The notes under the pieces were generated by a model, which was not told the DNA's origin, ran no database searches, and worked only from the letters and a program-made list of their open reading frames with translations. A program made the translations under genes and the position numbers. A DNA stretch of 64,000 nt, taken from NCBI RefSeq assembly GCF_020164745.1, contig NZ_JAIUGV010000009.1, positions 62,001 through 126,000 on the forward strand, in the 5' to 3' direction. Shown here piece by piece: positions 9,862 to 18,099 of this stretch (its first letter is position 1; every line of letters starts with the position of its first letter). The DNA is from Mesorhizobium sp. ES1-4 (GTDB lineage: Bacteria; Pseudomonadota; Alphaproteobacteria; Rhizobiales; Rhizobiaceae).

Positions 9862-10704
9862 GTGACTTTTGCCGCCCCCCTGGAGACCAAATCCATTCGC
9901 TTCCGCGCCCGTTCTTTCGTCGCCTTCACGCTGGCGCCGGAGGCGCCGATCGCGGCTTGGCTGGAGGGGCTGGATCACTGGATCGGCAATTCGCCGGGGT
10001 ATTTTGCCGGGCGGCCCGTGGTGCTCGATTTGAACACGCTGAAGCCTGAGGTCGCCGACATCGCGCTGCTGGTCGCTTCGCTCGGCGCGCGCGGCATAAG
10101 GGTCTATGCGATCGAGCTCGAAGGGGCTGCGCTCGGGCTTGACCTGCCGCCGCTTTTGACCGGCGCCAAGGAGGCGACCACGGACGGCCTGCTTCCCGGC
10201 CGCAAGGGCAAGGCGGAGGCGGCGGAAGAAGCAGGCAAGCTGGAGACGGTGTTTTCGGAACGCGGCAAGGATGCTGGCAGGCCCGGCGAGGGCAAGGTCG
10301 ACGAAATCAAGGCCGAGGCCGGCAAGAGCGAGGCCGCCAAGGCGGCGGACGCCGGCGTTGTGGAAACGGCGCAGGCCGGCACGCTGATGATCAAGTCGCC
10401 GATCCGCTCGGGCCAGTCGGTCTTCCACCCGCATGGCGATGTCATCGTGCTCGGCTCGGTCGCTTCCGGCTCGGAAATCATCGCGGCGGGCTCGATCCAT
10501 GTCTATGGCACGCTGCGCGGCCGCGCCATCGCCGGCTCGCAAGGCAACAGGTCGGCGCGCATCTTCTGCCGCAGGAACGAGGCGGAGCTGATCTCGGTCG
10601 ATGGCTGGTACACCACCGCCGAGGAGATGGAAGGCGTCTCGCGCGGCAAGGCGGTGCAGGCTTTCCTCGAAGGCGACATGCTCGCCGTCGTGCCGCTGAA
10701 CTAG
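9862..10704 (+). CDS. minC: septum site-determining protein MinC
   Basis: A 280-residue protein starting at GTG (9862). The N-terminal domain (1-95) fits MinC_N. A charged, Ala/Lys/Glu-rich linker follows (about 108-170), then the C-terminal beta-helix domain (SPIRSGQSVFHPHGDVIVLG, repeated GSVASGSEIIAAGSIHVYG turns, about 178-275), which binds MinD and FtsZ. MinC blocks FtsZ ring assembly away from midcell. It opens the minCDE operon under a CtrA box. The linker is longer than in E. coli MinC (231 residues), as often seen in rhizobia. Confidence 0.95.
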   Translation: MTFAAPLETKSIRFRARSFVAFTLAPEAPIAAWLEGLDHWIGNSPGYFAGRPVVLDLNTLKPEVADIALLVASLGARGIRVYAIELEGAALGLDLPPLLTGAKEATTDGLLPGRKGKAEAAEEAGKLETVFSERGKDAGRPGEGKVDEIKAEAGKSEAAKAADAGVVETAQAGTLMIKSPIRSGQSVFHPHGDVIVLGSVASGSEIIAAGSIHVYGTLRGRAIAGSQGNRSARIFCRRNEAELISVDGWYTTAEEMEGVSRGKAVQAFLEGDMLAVVPLN

Positions 10705-10868
10705 GGCGGCGCGATGCTGACGCCCGGTTTCACGGTTCCGGCCCGGACTGGCGCGGAGACAAGATCGCCGCGCGCAAGCTTCGGACCGGTTTGGGATGGC
10801 ATGATGGCAGGCTCTGACAACAACCGTGCGGCGCACGGCAACGACAACAGGCAACGGAGGCTTTTTCC

Positions 10869-11684
10869 ATGGGCAAGGTAGTGGTCGTCACATCGGGCAA
10901 GGGGGGCGTCGGCAAGACCACCTCGACGGCCGCGCTCGGGGCCGCGGTCGCCAAGACCGGCAAGAAGGTGGCGCTGGTCGATTTCGACGTCGGCCTGCGC
11001 AATCTCGACCTGATCATGGGCGCCGAGCGGCGCGTGGTGTTCGACCTCGTCAACGTCATCCAGGGTCAAGCCAAGCTGTCGCAGGCGCTGATCCGCGACA
11101 AGCGCGTCGACACGCTGTTCCTGCTGCCGGCCTCGCAGACGCGCGACAAGGACGCGCTGACGGAGGACGGCGTCGGCGAGGTGATCGACAAGCTGCGCTC
11201 GGTCTTCGACTATGTGTTCTGCGACAGCCCGGCCGGCATCGAGCGCGGCGCGCAACTGGCCATGCGCTTCGCCGACGAGGCGGTCATCGTCACCAATCCG
11301 GAAGTGTCGTCGGTGCGCGATTCCGACCGCATCATCGGCCTGCTCGACGCCCGCACGATGCGCGCCGAACAGGGCGAGCAGATCGCCAAGCACGTGCTGG
11401 TCACCCGTTATGACGCGGCGCGGGCCGCGCGCGGCGAGATGCTCTCGATCGACGACGTGCTGGAAATCCTCTCGGTGCCGCTGCTCGGCATCATCCCGGA
11501 AAGCCAGGATGTGCTGCGCGCCTCCAACCTCGGCTCGCCGGTCACGCTGTCGGAACCGCTCAACAACGCCGCACGCGCCTATCTCGAAGCGGCACGGCGG
11601 CTGGAAGGCGAAGATCTGCCGGTGGTGGTTCCCTTCGAGCGCAAGGGTTTCCTCGACCGTCTGCTCGGAAGGAGGGCCGCATGA
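10869..11684 (+). CDS. minD: septum site-determining ATPase MinD
   Basis: A 271-residue ParA/MinD-type ATPase. The deviant Walker A KGGVGKTT (11-18, with signature lysine K11) is at the N-terminus, and the C-terminal amphipathic membrane-targeting helix is visible (FERKGFLDRLLGRR). GGAGG lies eight bases before the ATG. MinD recruits MinC to the membrane in its ATP form and is released by MinE. The 164-base gap after minC contains no gene. Its stop overlaps the minE start by four bases, so minD and minE are translationally coupled. Confidence 0.97.
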   Translation: MGKVVVVTSGKGGVGKTTSTAALGAAVAKTGKKVALVDFDVGLRNLDLIMGAERRVVFDLVNVIQGQAKLSQALIRDKRVDTLFLLPASQTRDKDALTEDGVGEVIDKLRSVFDYVFCDSPAGIERGAQLAMRFADEAVIVTNPEVSSVRDSDRIIGLLDARTMRAEQGEQIAKHVLVTRYDAARAARGEMLSIDDVLEILSVPLLGIIPESQDVLRASNLGSPVTLSEPLNNAARAYLEAARRLEGEDLPVVVPFERKGFLDRLLGRRAA

Positions 11685-11953
11685 GCATCCTCGACCTCTT
11701 CAAGCGGCGCACCAGTGCGCCGGTGGCGCGCGAGCGGCTGCAGGTGCTGCTGGCCTATGAGCGCCGCAGCCGTGGCCAGCCCGATCTCGTGTCCATCCTG
11801 CGCGAGGAGATCATGGCTGTGATCGCCAAGCATGTGCAGATCGACCAAGACTACATCCAGGTCTCGATGGATCGCGGCGAGACCATGTCGACGCTGGAAA
11901 TCGACATCCAGATCCCCAACAAGAGCGCCGTGCCGCTGGCCATGGCGGGCTAA
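11681..11953 (+). CDS. minE: cell division topological specificity factor MinE
   Basis: A 90-residue protein. Residues 1-31 form the membrane and MinD-binding region (MSILDLFKRR, then ERLQVLLAYERR), followed by the topological specificity domain (LREEIMAVIAKHV... to KSAVPLAMAG). MinE stimulates MinD ATPase and drives pole-to-pole oscillation. Its ATG lies within the minD stop (ATGA) and has GGAGG just upstream. A hairpin repeat follows 31 bases after the stop. Confidence 0.96.
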   Translation: MSILDLFKRRTSAPVARERLQVLLAYERRSRGQPDLVSILREEIMAVIAKHVQIDQDYIQVSMDRGETMSTLEIDIQIPNKSAVPLAMAG

Positions 11954-11984
11954 AAACCGCCGCGCTTTTTCCTCGCCCCACTCC

Positions 11985-12088
11985 AGAGCGGTTCAGCGTT
12001 TGATAGAATCGCTGAACCGCTCTAAATCTTTGTTTTCACGCAATTCCGGACGGAAAACCGCTACGCACTTTTCCTGAATTGCTCCAGG
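11985..12088. repeat. dispersed hairpin repeat element
   Basis: AGAGCGGTTCAGCG (11985-11998) pairs perfectly with CGCTGAACCGCTCT (12010-12023) across an 11-base loop. It is followed by a conserved-looking segment (CGCAATTCCGGACGG, AAACCGCTACGCAC, TTTTCCTGAATTGCTCC) of a type seen many times in Mesorhizobium intergenic DNA. It may also terminate minCDE and the convergent sulfotransferase gene. Confidence 0.7.
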
Positions 12089-12142
12089 AGGGGGCGAGGA
12101 AGCCGGATTTGCCGAGGCCCGGACCGCCGGCATTTGTCCAGA

Positions 12143-12745
12143 TCAGTTCAGCGAAAATTTCGACCTGAAGCTCTCGGCGGTGTTGCGGTTGGGATAATCC
12201 TGATCCGGTATCGCAACGCCGAGATGGCCGCACAGCGACTCCCAGCCGTCGCCAAGAGCGTGGACCAGCAGCCGCTCCGGTGGCACCCTGGCGTAAACCT
12301 CACGGACATTGGCCTCGTAGCAGGCAATGGCATGCGCCCGGTCACCGGGCCGGCCGCCGAACACCTGCTTGGCGATCAGGGCAAGGCCCAGCGACTCCTG
12401 ATCCACGCTTCGCTCAAGCCCCGCCGCGATCGTTTTTTCAAAACTCTCCCACCAGTTTTCGGCCGAGCGGTAGGTCAGGATCACCCTGGCGTCCGGATAG
12501 AAGTCGATCAATTCGCGCCAGTAGTATGCCGAGGGCCAGTCCAGACAGGAGACATAGCCGCAGAGCAACTGGTTCCAGTCCGGCGCAGCACCTTGGGCCA
12601 GCGCACGCCACATCCGTTTCTGCTCCTCGTTGCCGATCGCTTCATGCATGTGATGACAAGGGCCGAAGCCGAGAATGGCCAGCGCCTCCCGCATCGAATC
12701 CGTGCCCGTTCGGCCGAAGCCGGTTCCGATTACCTTGATCGACAT
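12143..12745 (-). CDS. sulfotransferase-family protein
   Basis: A 200-residue protein. The ATG at 12745 has GGAG nearby and gives MSIKVIGTGFGRTGTDSM, whose GTGFGRTGT is the 5'-phosphosulfate loop of PAPS-dependent sulfotransferases. A 3'-phosphate-binding-like segment is present (RVILTYRSAENWWESF), as in the Sulfotransfer_4 group. Length and layout fit the bacterial members of this group, whose acceptors are mostly unknown. A separate, unrelated-looking sulfotransferase is encoded at 56.8 kb. Confidence 0.85.
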   Translation of the reverse strand: MSIKVIGTGFGRTGTDSMREALAILGFGPCHHMHEAIGNEEQKRMWRALAQGAAPDWNQLLCGYVSCLDWPSAYYWRELIDFYPDARVILTYRSAENWWESFEKTIAAGLERSVDQESLGLALIAKQVFGGRPGDRAHAIACYEANVREVYARVPPERLLVHALGDGWESLCGHLGVAIPDQDYPNRNTAESFRSKFSLN

Positions 12746-12969
12746 CTCCACACCCTCCCGTTCGATCCGCAAGCCGATTGCCGGCAGCATATCAGACCGC
12801 AGATGACGATCGCCATCGCCTTCGGCAGGGGCGAACAGCGCCGACGCTCAAACCGCCGCGAACGCCACGGTCTGCGCCGGAGGCTCGGCACCGGCTGCTC
12901 GCCGTGTCCAAATCACCAATGTCGAAAATTTACATTTCTCAACGGGGCCTTCCCTTGCGGAATAAGCGG

Positions 12970-12983
12970 ATGTATGGATACAT
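12970..12983. promoter_or_regulatory. palindrome upstream of coiled-coil gene
   Basis: ATGTAT-GG-ATACAT is a perfect inverted repeat in an AT-rich island, 50 bases before the coiled-coil gene start. This could be an operator or part of the promoter; the binding protein is unknown. Confidence 0.35.
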
Positions 12984-13033
12984 ATTAGGAGTTTGTTAAA
13001 TATCTGGTTTGGTTGCGTAAGAGGGAGTTCCGT

Positions 13034-14500
13034 ATGAACTTCAAGAACCTGATCAAGCGTGCTGAAGACGTGGATAACGCGCTCCAGGAGTTGCAGGACG
13101 ATCTGGCGGACGCCCTGGATGCCAGCCTCGACAGCGAATTCGAAGCACCGCCAAAGGGCGACGATGTCCCCGATGCCGCGTCAGGCGCCGACGCCTCGCC
13201 ACCCAAAGCCGAAGCCGCGCATGCGGATGCCGCGGACAATCCGGACGGGGCGGGCAACGCCGAAACTGCTGGAACCGCGCAACGATTGATGCCCCATGCC
13301 CAGACCCGGCTGGCGGCGTTGAATGCTTTCGAAGGGATGTTCCACGACGCCAGGGATTACCTGGATGAGATCAATGGCAAACTGTCGGAGATCTCGACCT
13401 CGCACCATCTGACGCGGGAATTCCTCAACATCCTCCACACCGACATTCTTCGCGCCAACGAACTGGAGCTCGCAAACGCCGGGCTGATCGCCGAGCAGAG
13501 AATGCTGTCGGAAAAGTTGCACGACACCGCGGCAAAGCTGCGCGAGCGCGAGGGCGCGTGCGAATTGCTGCAGCAGCGCGAGACGAGCCTCGTCCAGGAC
13601 CGGGAGACACTTCGCGCAACGCTTGCGGCGGTAAGGCTCGAACTCGCGGAGGCGGCCAACGCCAACGCCAAACGCGATGCCGAATTCGGCGACATCGCCA
13701 ACCGGCTGACGGCCAGGACGGTCGAGGCAAACAGGCGCTTGCGCGAGAGCAAGATGCTGCGGGAAAAACATGTCAGCCTGTCGGCCGAACTCGACAAGGT
13801 GCTGAAGCGCGAGACCCAGGCGCGCCACAGGCTGGACGAGCTTTCGACAATCCATGCCAGCGAAGCGGCGCGGCTTGCCGAACTGCTGGCGGCGCTCGGC
13901 AAGAGCGAGAAGGAGGAGATCCGGCTGCAGAAGGCGCTCGAGGCCACACAGGCGAAGCTGGCCGAAAAGATCGAGTCGGCGAGCATGATGGAAGGCGACT
14001 GGGAAGCCGAACGGGCTCGCGCCCAGACGGAAATGGGCGGATTGCGTTCCGAGAAACAAGATCTGGAATCGCGGCTGGAGCGGGCTTCGAACGAAAACAG
14101 CGCAGCCGCCGCCGAGATTGCCAGGCTCAAGACCGACCTTGACGACGCGGTGACTGAAAAGAAAATCGCCGATGAAAGATTGGCCGCGCTCACGGATGAG
14201 AACGAAGCCGACAAGCTGAGCCTTTCGAAAGCGAACGCCAATCTTTCGCAGCTCACGCTGCAACAGGCGTCGGAGGACATCCAACGGGATGTCCAGCGGC
14301 AGGAATGCGAGGATCTGCGGGCTGAAATCGCGTCGCTCAACGCCCGGATCAAGGAATTGCTTCCCTACGAGCGGCTCCACAAGGCCACCAGCGGCCGGTC
14401 GCGCGAGGGCGAGGTGGTCGAGATCGCCGCCGTGGTGGCCGAGAAAGCCCGTGCAACGAGCCGGCGGCCCATCCGCAGGAACCTGCGCGCCACGTCATAG
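13034..14500 (+). CDS. large coiled-coil protein of unknown function
   Basis: A 488-residue protein; ATG at 13034 follows GAGGGAG by about six bases. The N-terminus (MNFKNLIKRAEDVDNALQEL) is a short helix, followed by an acidic Ala/Asp/Pro-rich spacer (about 35-90). Residues about 100-455 are nearly uninterrupted heptad-type helix, rich in Glu, Lys, Arg, Ala and Leu. The tail is very basic (about 456-488, RATSRRPIRRNLRATS). There is no signal peptide, ATPase motif or membrane segment, so a cytoplasmic structural or polar scaffold role is possible. It is close to minCDE but not in the same operon. Homology to cytoskeletal coiled coils cannot be judged from composition alone. Confidence 0.75.
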   Translation: MNFKNLIKRAEDVDNALQELQDDLADALDASLDSEFEAPPKGDDVPDAASGADASPPKAEAAHADAADNPDGAGNAETAGTAQRLMPHAQTRLAALNAFEGMFHDARDYLDEINGKLSEISTSHHLTREFLNILHTDILRANELELANAGLIAEQRMLSEKLHDTAAKLREREGACELLQQRETSLVQDRETLRATLAAVRLELAEAANANAKRDAEFGDIANRLTARTVEANRRLRESKMLREKHVSLSAELDKVLKRETQARHRLDELSTIHASEAARLAELLAALGKSEKEEIRLQKALEATQAKLAEKIESASMMEGDWEAERARAQTEMGGLRSEKQDLESRLERASNENSAAAAEIARLKTDLDDAVTEKKIADERLAALTDENEADKLSLSKANANLSQLTLQQASEDIQRDVQRQECEDLRAEIASLNARIKELLPYERLHKATSGRSREGEVVEIAAVVAEKARATSRRPIRRNLRATS

Positions 14501-14593
14501 CTCGCTCGGCACACGCAGTCGCTGGCCCCGTTGCCTGGCGGCGTCCCGGCTTGGGCTGCCTTAACGATCCCGCCGGCCGCCGCCCTGGCGCAA

Positions 14594-15835
14594 TCACACA
14601 GCCGCGAATACCACCGTCTGCGCCAGCCCGCCGCCCCGGCGGTTCTCCAGCGTCACCGTGCCGCCGTAGCGCTCGATGATCTCCTTGGCGATGGCAAGAC
14701 CGAGGCCGGCGCCGGGAATGGATTGCAGGCGGCCGGGGTCGACGCGGAAGAAGGGCTCGAAGGCCTTGTTGATGAGGTCGGGCGGAATGCCCGGGCCGAT
14801 ATCCGATATGGAGAGCACGGCGCGCCCGTCGGCGAGGTCGAGCGCGATCGTGCAGGCCTTGCCGTGAGTGGCGGCGTTGACGATCAGGTTGCGCAGCGCC
14901 CGGCGCAGGCCGAGCGCGCCGGCGCGCACCGAAACCCCGTCGAGATGGCCGATCGAGACGGAATGGCCGAGCGTGGCCATCTCGGCTGATATGTCGCGGA
15001 CCATCTTTTCCAGGTCCAGCGGCTCGACGGCATCCTGGTTGACCTCCTCGCGCACCAGGCGGATGGCGCTGTCGGCGATGCGGTCGAGTTCGTCGAGATC
15101 GTGCAGCCACTTGTCGCGCTCCTCGTCGAGGAATTCGGCGCGCAGCCGCATGCGCGTCATCGGCGTGCGCAGGTCATGGCCGGCGGCGGCCACCAGCCGC
15201 ATGCGGCTCTCCATGGCGGTTTTCAGCCTGGATGAGAGCTGGTTCAGCGCATGGGCCGTCGCCTTGACCTCGGCCGAGCCTACCTCCGGCACGGGCGCCA
15301 GCACGCCGTCCGAACCGATCTTGGACACGGTGGCCTCCAGCATCTCGAGCGGCCGGATCAGCACAGAGGTGAAATAGACCGAGACGGCGGTGGCGCCGGC
15401 CACGATCAGCGAGATCCAGCCGGCGAGCACCAGCCATTCGCGCCTCGGCGGATCGATATGCGCAACTTCCAGGATCGCCCAACGGCTGTCGGGCAGGCGC
15501 ATCGATGCGAACTGGGTGGGATCGTCGGCCTTCTCGCTGACGATGGCCTCGAAGTCGAAACCCCGGCGGCGCAGCAGATCATTGAGCATGGCCGTTTCGG
15601 CGCGGTCCACCTTGCCGGCGGCCGGCCGGTCGCTGAATTGCACCCGCAGCACATCGGGTATGGGTCCGGGCAGCAGCCGCACCACGAGCTCCATCTGCTG
15701 GGCAACCCAGGGCACGACGAGTTCCGGCGGCGGCCCACCGCCGCGCACGCTGAGCACGGCCACCGTCGCCAGGCCGACGACGCCGACGATCGAGGCGACC
15801 AGCAACAGGATCAGGCGCCGGCGCAGCGAGTTCAC
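14594..15835 (-). CDS. two-component sensor histidine kinase
   Basis: A 413-residue membrane kinase. TM1 (8-30) and TM2 (about 138-158) flank a periplasmic sensor of about 105 residues; a HAMP-like segment (161-213) leads to the H-box AGHDLRTP with H220. The N-box (LRRALRNLIVNAATHG), G1 (DIGPGI), F-box (FEPFFRV) and G2 (GAGLGLAIAKEI) are complete, so it should be active. Its ATG overlaps the response-regulator stop by four bases. The divergent LTXXQ gene across the shared promoter region suggests envelope-stress sensing, by analogy with Cpx-type systems. Confidence 0.92.
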   Translation of the reverse strand: MNSLRRRLILLLVASIVGVVGLATVAVLSVRGGGPPPELVVPWVAQQMELVVRLLPGPIPDVLRVQFSDRPAAGKVDRAETAMLNDLLRRRGFDFEAIVSEKADDPTQFASMRLPDSRWAILEVAHIDPPRREWLVLAGWISLIVAGATAVSVYFTSVLIRPLEMLEATVSKIGSDGVLAPVPEVGSAEVKATAHALNQLSSRLKTAMESRMRLVAAAGHDLRTPMTRMRLRAEFLDEERDKWLHDLDELDRIADSAIRLVREEVNQDAVEPLDLEKMVRDISAEMATLGHSVSIGHLDGVSVRAGALGLRRALRNLIVNAATHGKACTIALDLADGRAVLSISDIGPGIPPDLINKAFEPFFRVDPGRLQSIPGAGLGLAIAKEIIERYGGTVTLENRRGGGLAQTVVFAAV

Positions 15836-16563
15836 GCCTGCGCCTCCACGGTCTCGACGCGCGCGGTGAGCTGGTAGCCGCCATTGCGCACGGTCTTGAA
15901 CAGCGGCCCGTCGCCGGTGTCGGTGAATTTGCGGCGCAGCCGGCTCATCAGCACGTCGACCGAGCGTTCGAGCGGATCGCGCTCGCGCCCTTGCGTGAGA
16001 TCAAGCAGCTGGTCGCGCGACAGCAGCCGGCCGGGACGGTCGAGGAACACCTGCAGCAGGTCGAATTCAGCGCCGGTGAGATCGACGGCCACGCCTTGCG
16101 CGTCCGTCACCTTGCGGGTGTCCGGCTCCAGCCTGTAGCTGGCGAAACGATAGGCGCGGGGTGGGGAGGCCGGCGCTGCCTCTTCCGGCGTCGAGCGCCT
16201 GAGCACGGCGCGGATGCGGGCGGTAAGCTCGCGCGGGTTGAACGGTTTGCCCAGATAGTCGTCGGCCCCGAGTTCGAGCCCGATGATGCGGTCGACATCC
16301 TCCTTCAGCGCCGTCAACAGGATCACCGGGACGTGCGGCTTGCGGTCGCGCAGGGCGCGGCAGATATCGAGACCGGAACCGTCCGGCAGCATGACGTCGA
16401 GCACGACAAGGTCGAACTGGCCGGCGGCCAGCTTCTGCTCGCATTCGCGCCGATCGGCCGCCACCGAGACGCGAAAGCCCTGGCCGTCGAGATAGCGCCC
16501 GAGCAGGGTCCGGATTTCGCGGTCGTCGTCGACGACGAGGATATGGGGTTGTGGCTGCATCAT
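15832..16563 (-). CDS. OmpR-family response regulator
   Basis: A 243-residue protein with a receiver domain (acidic pocket D12-D14, phosphoacceptor D56 in VVLDVMLP, K107 region GKPFNPREL) and a C-terminal winged helix (about 138-235, ending FKTVRNGGYQLT). It is the first gene of a two-gene operon with the histidine kinase. Phased GGAAAC repeats lie just upstream of its start, in the region shared with the divergent LTXXQ protein gene, and are likely its own binding sites. Confidence 0.93.
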   Translation of the reverse strand: MMQPQPHILVVDDDREIRTLLGRYLDGQGFRVSVAADRRECEQKLAAGQFDLVVLDVMLPDGSGLDICRALRDRKPHVPVILLTALKEDVDRIIGLELGADDYLGKPFNPRELTARIRAVLRRSTPEEAAPASPPRAYRFASYRLEPDTRKVTDAQGVAVDLTGAEFDLLQVFLDRPGRLLSRDQLLDLTQGRERDPLERSVDVLMSRLRRKFTDTGDGPLFKTVRNGGYQLTARVETVEAQA

Positions 16564-16662
16564 CGTGCCCTTGCCCGCGATTATCGGGGCATGTCCTGAT
16601 TATAGGGAGAGCGCCCTGAAGCGGCATGGAAAATTGCAACGCAATGTTTCTGGCCGGCTGAT

Positions 16663-16709
16663 GGAAACATTCGGAAACAAATTGCCCTTTTGGGGAAACC
16701 TTCGGCAAC
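16663..16709. promoter_or_regulatory. phased direct repeats, candidate response-regulator boxes
   Basis: GGAAAC begins at 16663, 16673 and 16694, with GGCAAC at 16704. The spacings of 10, 21 and 10 bases keep all copies on one face of the helix, as expected for tandem OmpR/PhoB-type dimers. The sites lie between the response-regulator start (16563) and the LTXXQ gene start (16782), so they could control both directions. Confidence 0.55.
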
Positions 16710-16781
16710 ACGCCGACGCGAAGCAGACAAACACGCTTCCTATCCTCCTGACGTCCAAGGCATGGATGAAAGGATATCGTC

Positions 16782-17498
16782 ATGCGAAGCAGACTTCTTG
16801 CGCTCGGCCTGTTTTCCGCCGCCGCCATTCACCCCGCGCTGGCGGCGCAGCCCGAACCGGGCGCAGCGCCCGGCGAGCCACCCGTCACGGCAATGCAGGA
16901 TGGACCAGACCATGGCCCGCAGGGTTTGGGCCCGCAGGGTTTCGGCCCGCATGGGCCGATGCGGCATGGTCCGCAGGGTTGGGGGCCGCAGCGCTTCGGA
17001 CCCGAAGGCCTTGGCCCCCACCACATGGGGCCGCCGCCGGAATTCATGCTGGCCGCCCGGCTGGCCGCGCTCGAAACCCGCGTCGGCATCCGCGGCGAAC
17101 AGCTCGACGCCTGGCGCGATTATACCAGCGCACTGCAGGCGGTGCTTTCGCCGCCGCGACCCGATCGCGGTCCTGGCGGCACCGGGGGGCCAGACAGCGG
17201 GCCGCGGGTAAAGGGTCCCGATGCGGGTCCTGTCGGCAAGCCCGATCCCTTCGCCTTCCAGGAAAGGCTGGCTGACGACGTCACGGCGCGGGCGGCCTCG
17301 GCGGCGAAGCTGAAGGACGCAATCGCCGAGCTGCGGGCCAAGCTCACGCCGGAACAACTCGAAATCCTCGCTTCGGCGGAACGCCCCAACGGACCACCCC
17401 CCGGTCGCTGGGACGGTTCGCCGGATGATGCAGCCAGTCCGGCAGGCCCGCCCAACGATGGCCTGATGACGTCGCCACCCCAGCCCGGGAATGGCTGA
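16782..17498 (+). CDS. periplasmic LTXXQ (Spy-like) protein with Gly-Pro-rich repeats
   Basis: A 238-residue protein with a Sec signal (1-21, ending ALAA). Residues 40-83 hold short imperfect Gly-Pro-rich repeats (HGPQGLGP, QGFGPHGPMRHGP, QGWGPQRFGP, EGLGPHHMGP) with several His. A helical domain follows (about 86-115), then a helix ending in the LTXXQ motif LTPEQLEIL (about 187-195), typical of Spy/CpxP-type periplasmic proteins that sense or chaperone misfolded proteins. The divergent two-component pair and the phased repeats upstream suggest direct control by that regulator. The repeats are not standard for Spy proteins and might bind metal. Confidence 0.78.
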   Translation: MRSRLLALGLFSAAAIHPALAAQPEPGAAPGEPPVTAMQDGPDHGPQGLGPQGFGPHGPMRHGPQGWGPQRFGPEGLGPHHMGPPPEFMLAARLAALETRVGIRGEQLDAWRDYTSALQAVLSPPRPDRGPGGTGGPDSGPRVKGPDAGPVGKPDPFAFQERLADDVTARAASAAKLKDAIAELRAKLTPEQLEILASAERPNGPPPGRWDGSPDDAASPAGPPNDGLMTSPPQPGNG

Positions 17499-18099
17499 CA
17501 ACGCCGACCGGCTGCGCCGGCCGGCCCCGGTAGCCAACCCGTTCCCGGGCCGGCCGGTTTCCTTCCGGGATGGCGGATCGCGCCATCCCGAACCCTCGAG
17601 AATGAAGGCACGACGATGTGGGAAGCCCTGATGCTGCTGCGGCTGATCGCATCGGCCAGCCCTAAATTTCCGCTCGGCCATGCCAGACGGGCATGCCATG
17701 CGGCGCTGCCGGCCGACACGCTGAAGGGCGCGATCCGGCTGGACTTCGCCGCCTGGCGCCTGTCTCTCCCGCTTTCGCAACGGCCCGGCGAAAATCATGA
17801 CCGCAAGATCGCGTAAGGCCGGCAAGGCGCTTGGCATGTCGGTCCCGATCGGCATAATGACGCGGAGGGCATCGCGGCCAGCCATTCGATCCTCGGGTGC
17901 GCTCCAGCCGAGAACAAGGGGCGCTACATGAGCCGCTTCGAAGCACTGCTCGATGCCGCCCGCGGATGGGCGCGGCCCTTCGTCACGACATCGACCGTTC
18001 CCAGCCTTGCCTCCGGCCGCCGGCGTTCGGCCTCGCTCCTCACGGCGCGATCCGATGCCCAGGCGGTCACCGCACCTCCAGCGAAAGATCGTTCAGCCC
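17499..18099. other. region between LTXXQ gene and efflux operon
   Basis: About 600 bases upstream of the efflux operon. A hairpin GGGATGGCG (17565-17573) / CGCCATCCC (17579-17587) and other GC-rich inverted repeats near 17503-17555 probably end the LTXXQ transcript. One small candidate gene (17616-17816) is listed separately. The remaining 280 bases hold no supported gene, and no regulator gene for the efflux pump is seen here. Confidence 0.5.
17616..17816 (+). CDS. possible small protein of unknown function
   Basis: A 66-codon frame from ATG 17616, with AAGG ten bases upstream. Codon third positions are GC-rich in the manner of the genome's real genes, and the product starts MWEALMLLRLIASAS. 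No domain is recognised. It could be a real short gene or a gene remnant; support is weak. Confidence 0.3.
   Translation: MWEALMLLRLIASASPKFPLGHARRACHAALPADTLKGAIRLDFAAWRLSLPLSQRPGENHDRKIA

Noticed and set aside
13181..14380. Minus-strand frame over the coiled-coil gene
   Set aside because: It is rich in Arg, Leu and Gln repeats generated by the heptad codons of the real gene and lacks a ribosome site.
16900..17035. Short repeats as a CRISPR-like array
   Set aside because: They are imperfect, about 15-30 bases apart with no spacers, and keep a coding frame (Gly-Pro-rich repeats of the LTXXQ protein).
17662..17946. Minus-strand 94-codon frame before the efflux operon, possible regulator
   Set aside because: It is very Arg- and Ser-rich, has no helix-turn-helix pattern, and mirrors the small plus-strand frame.
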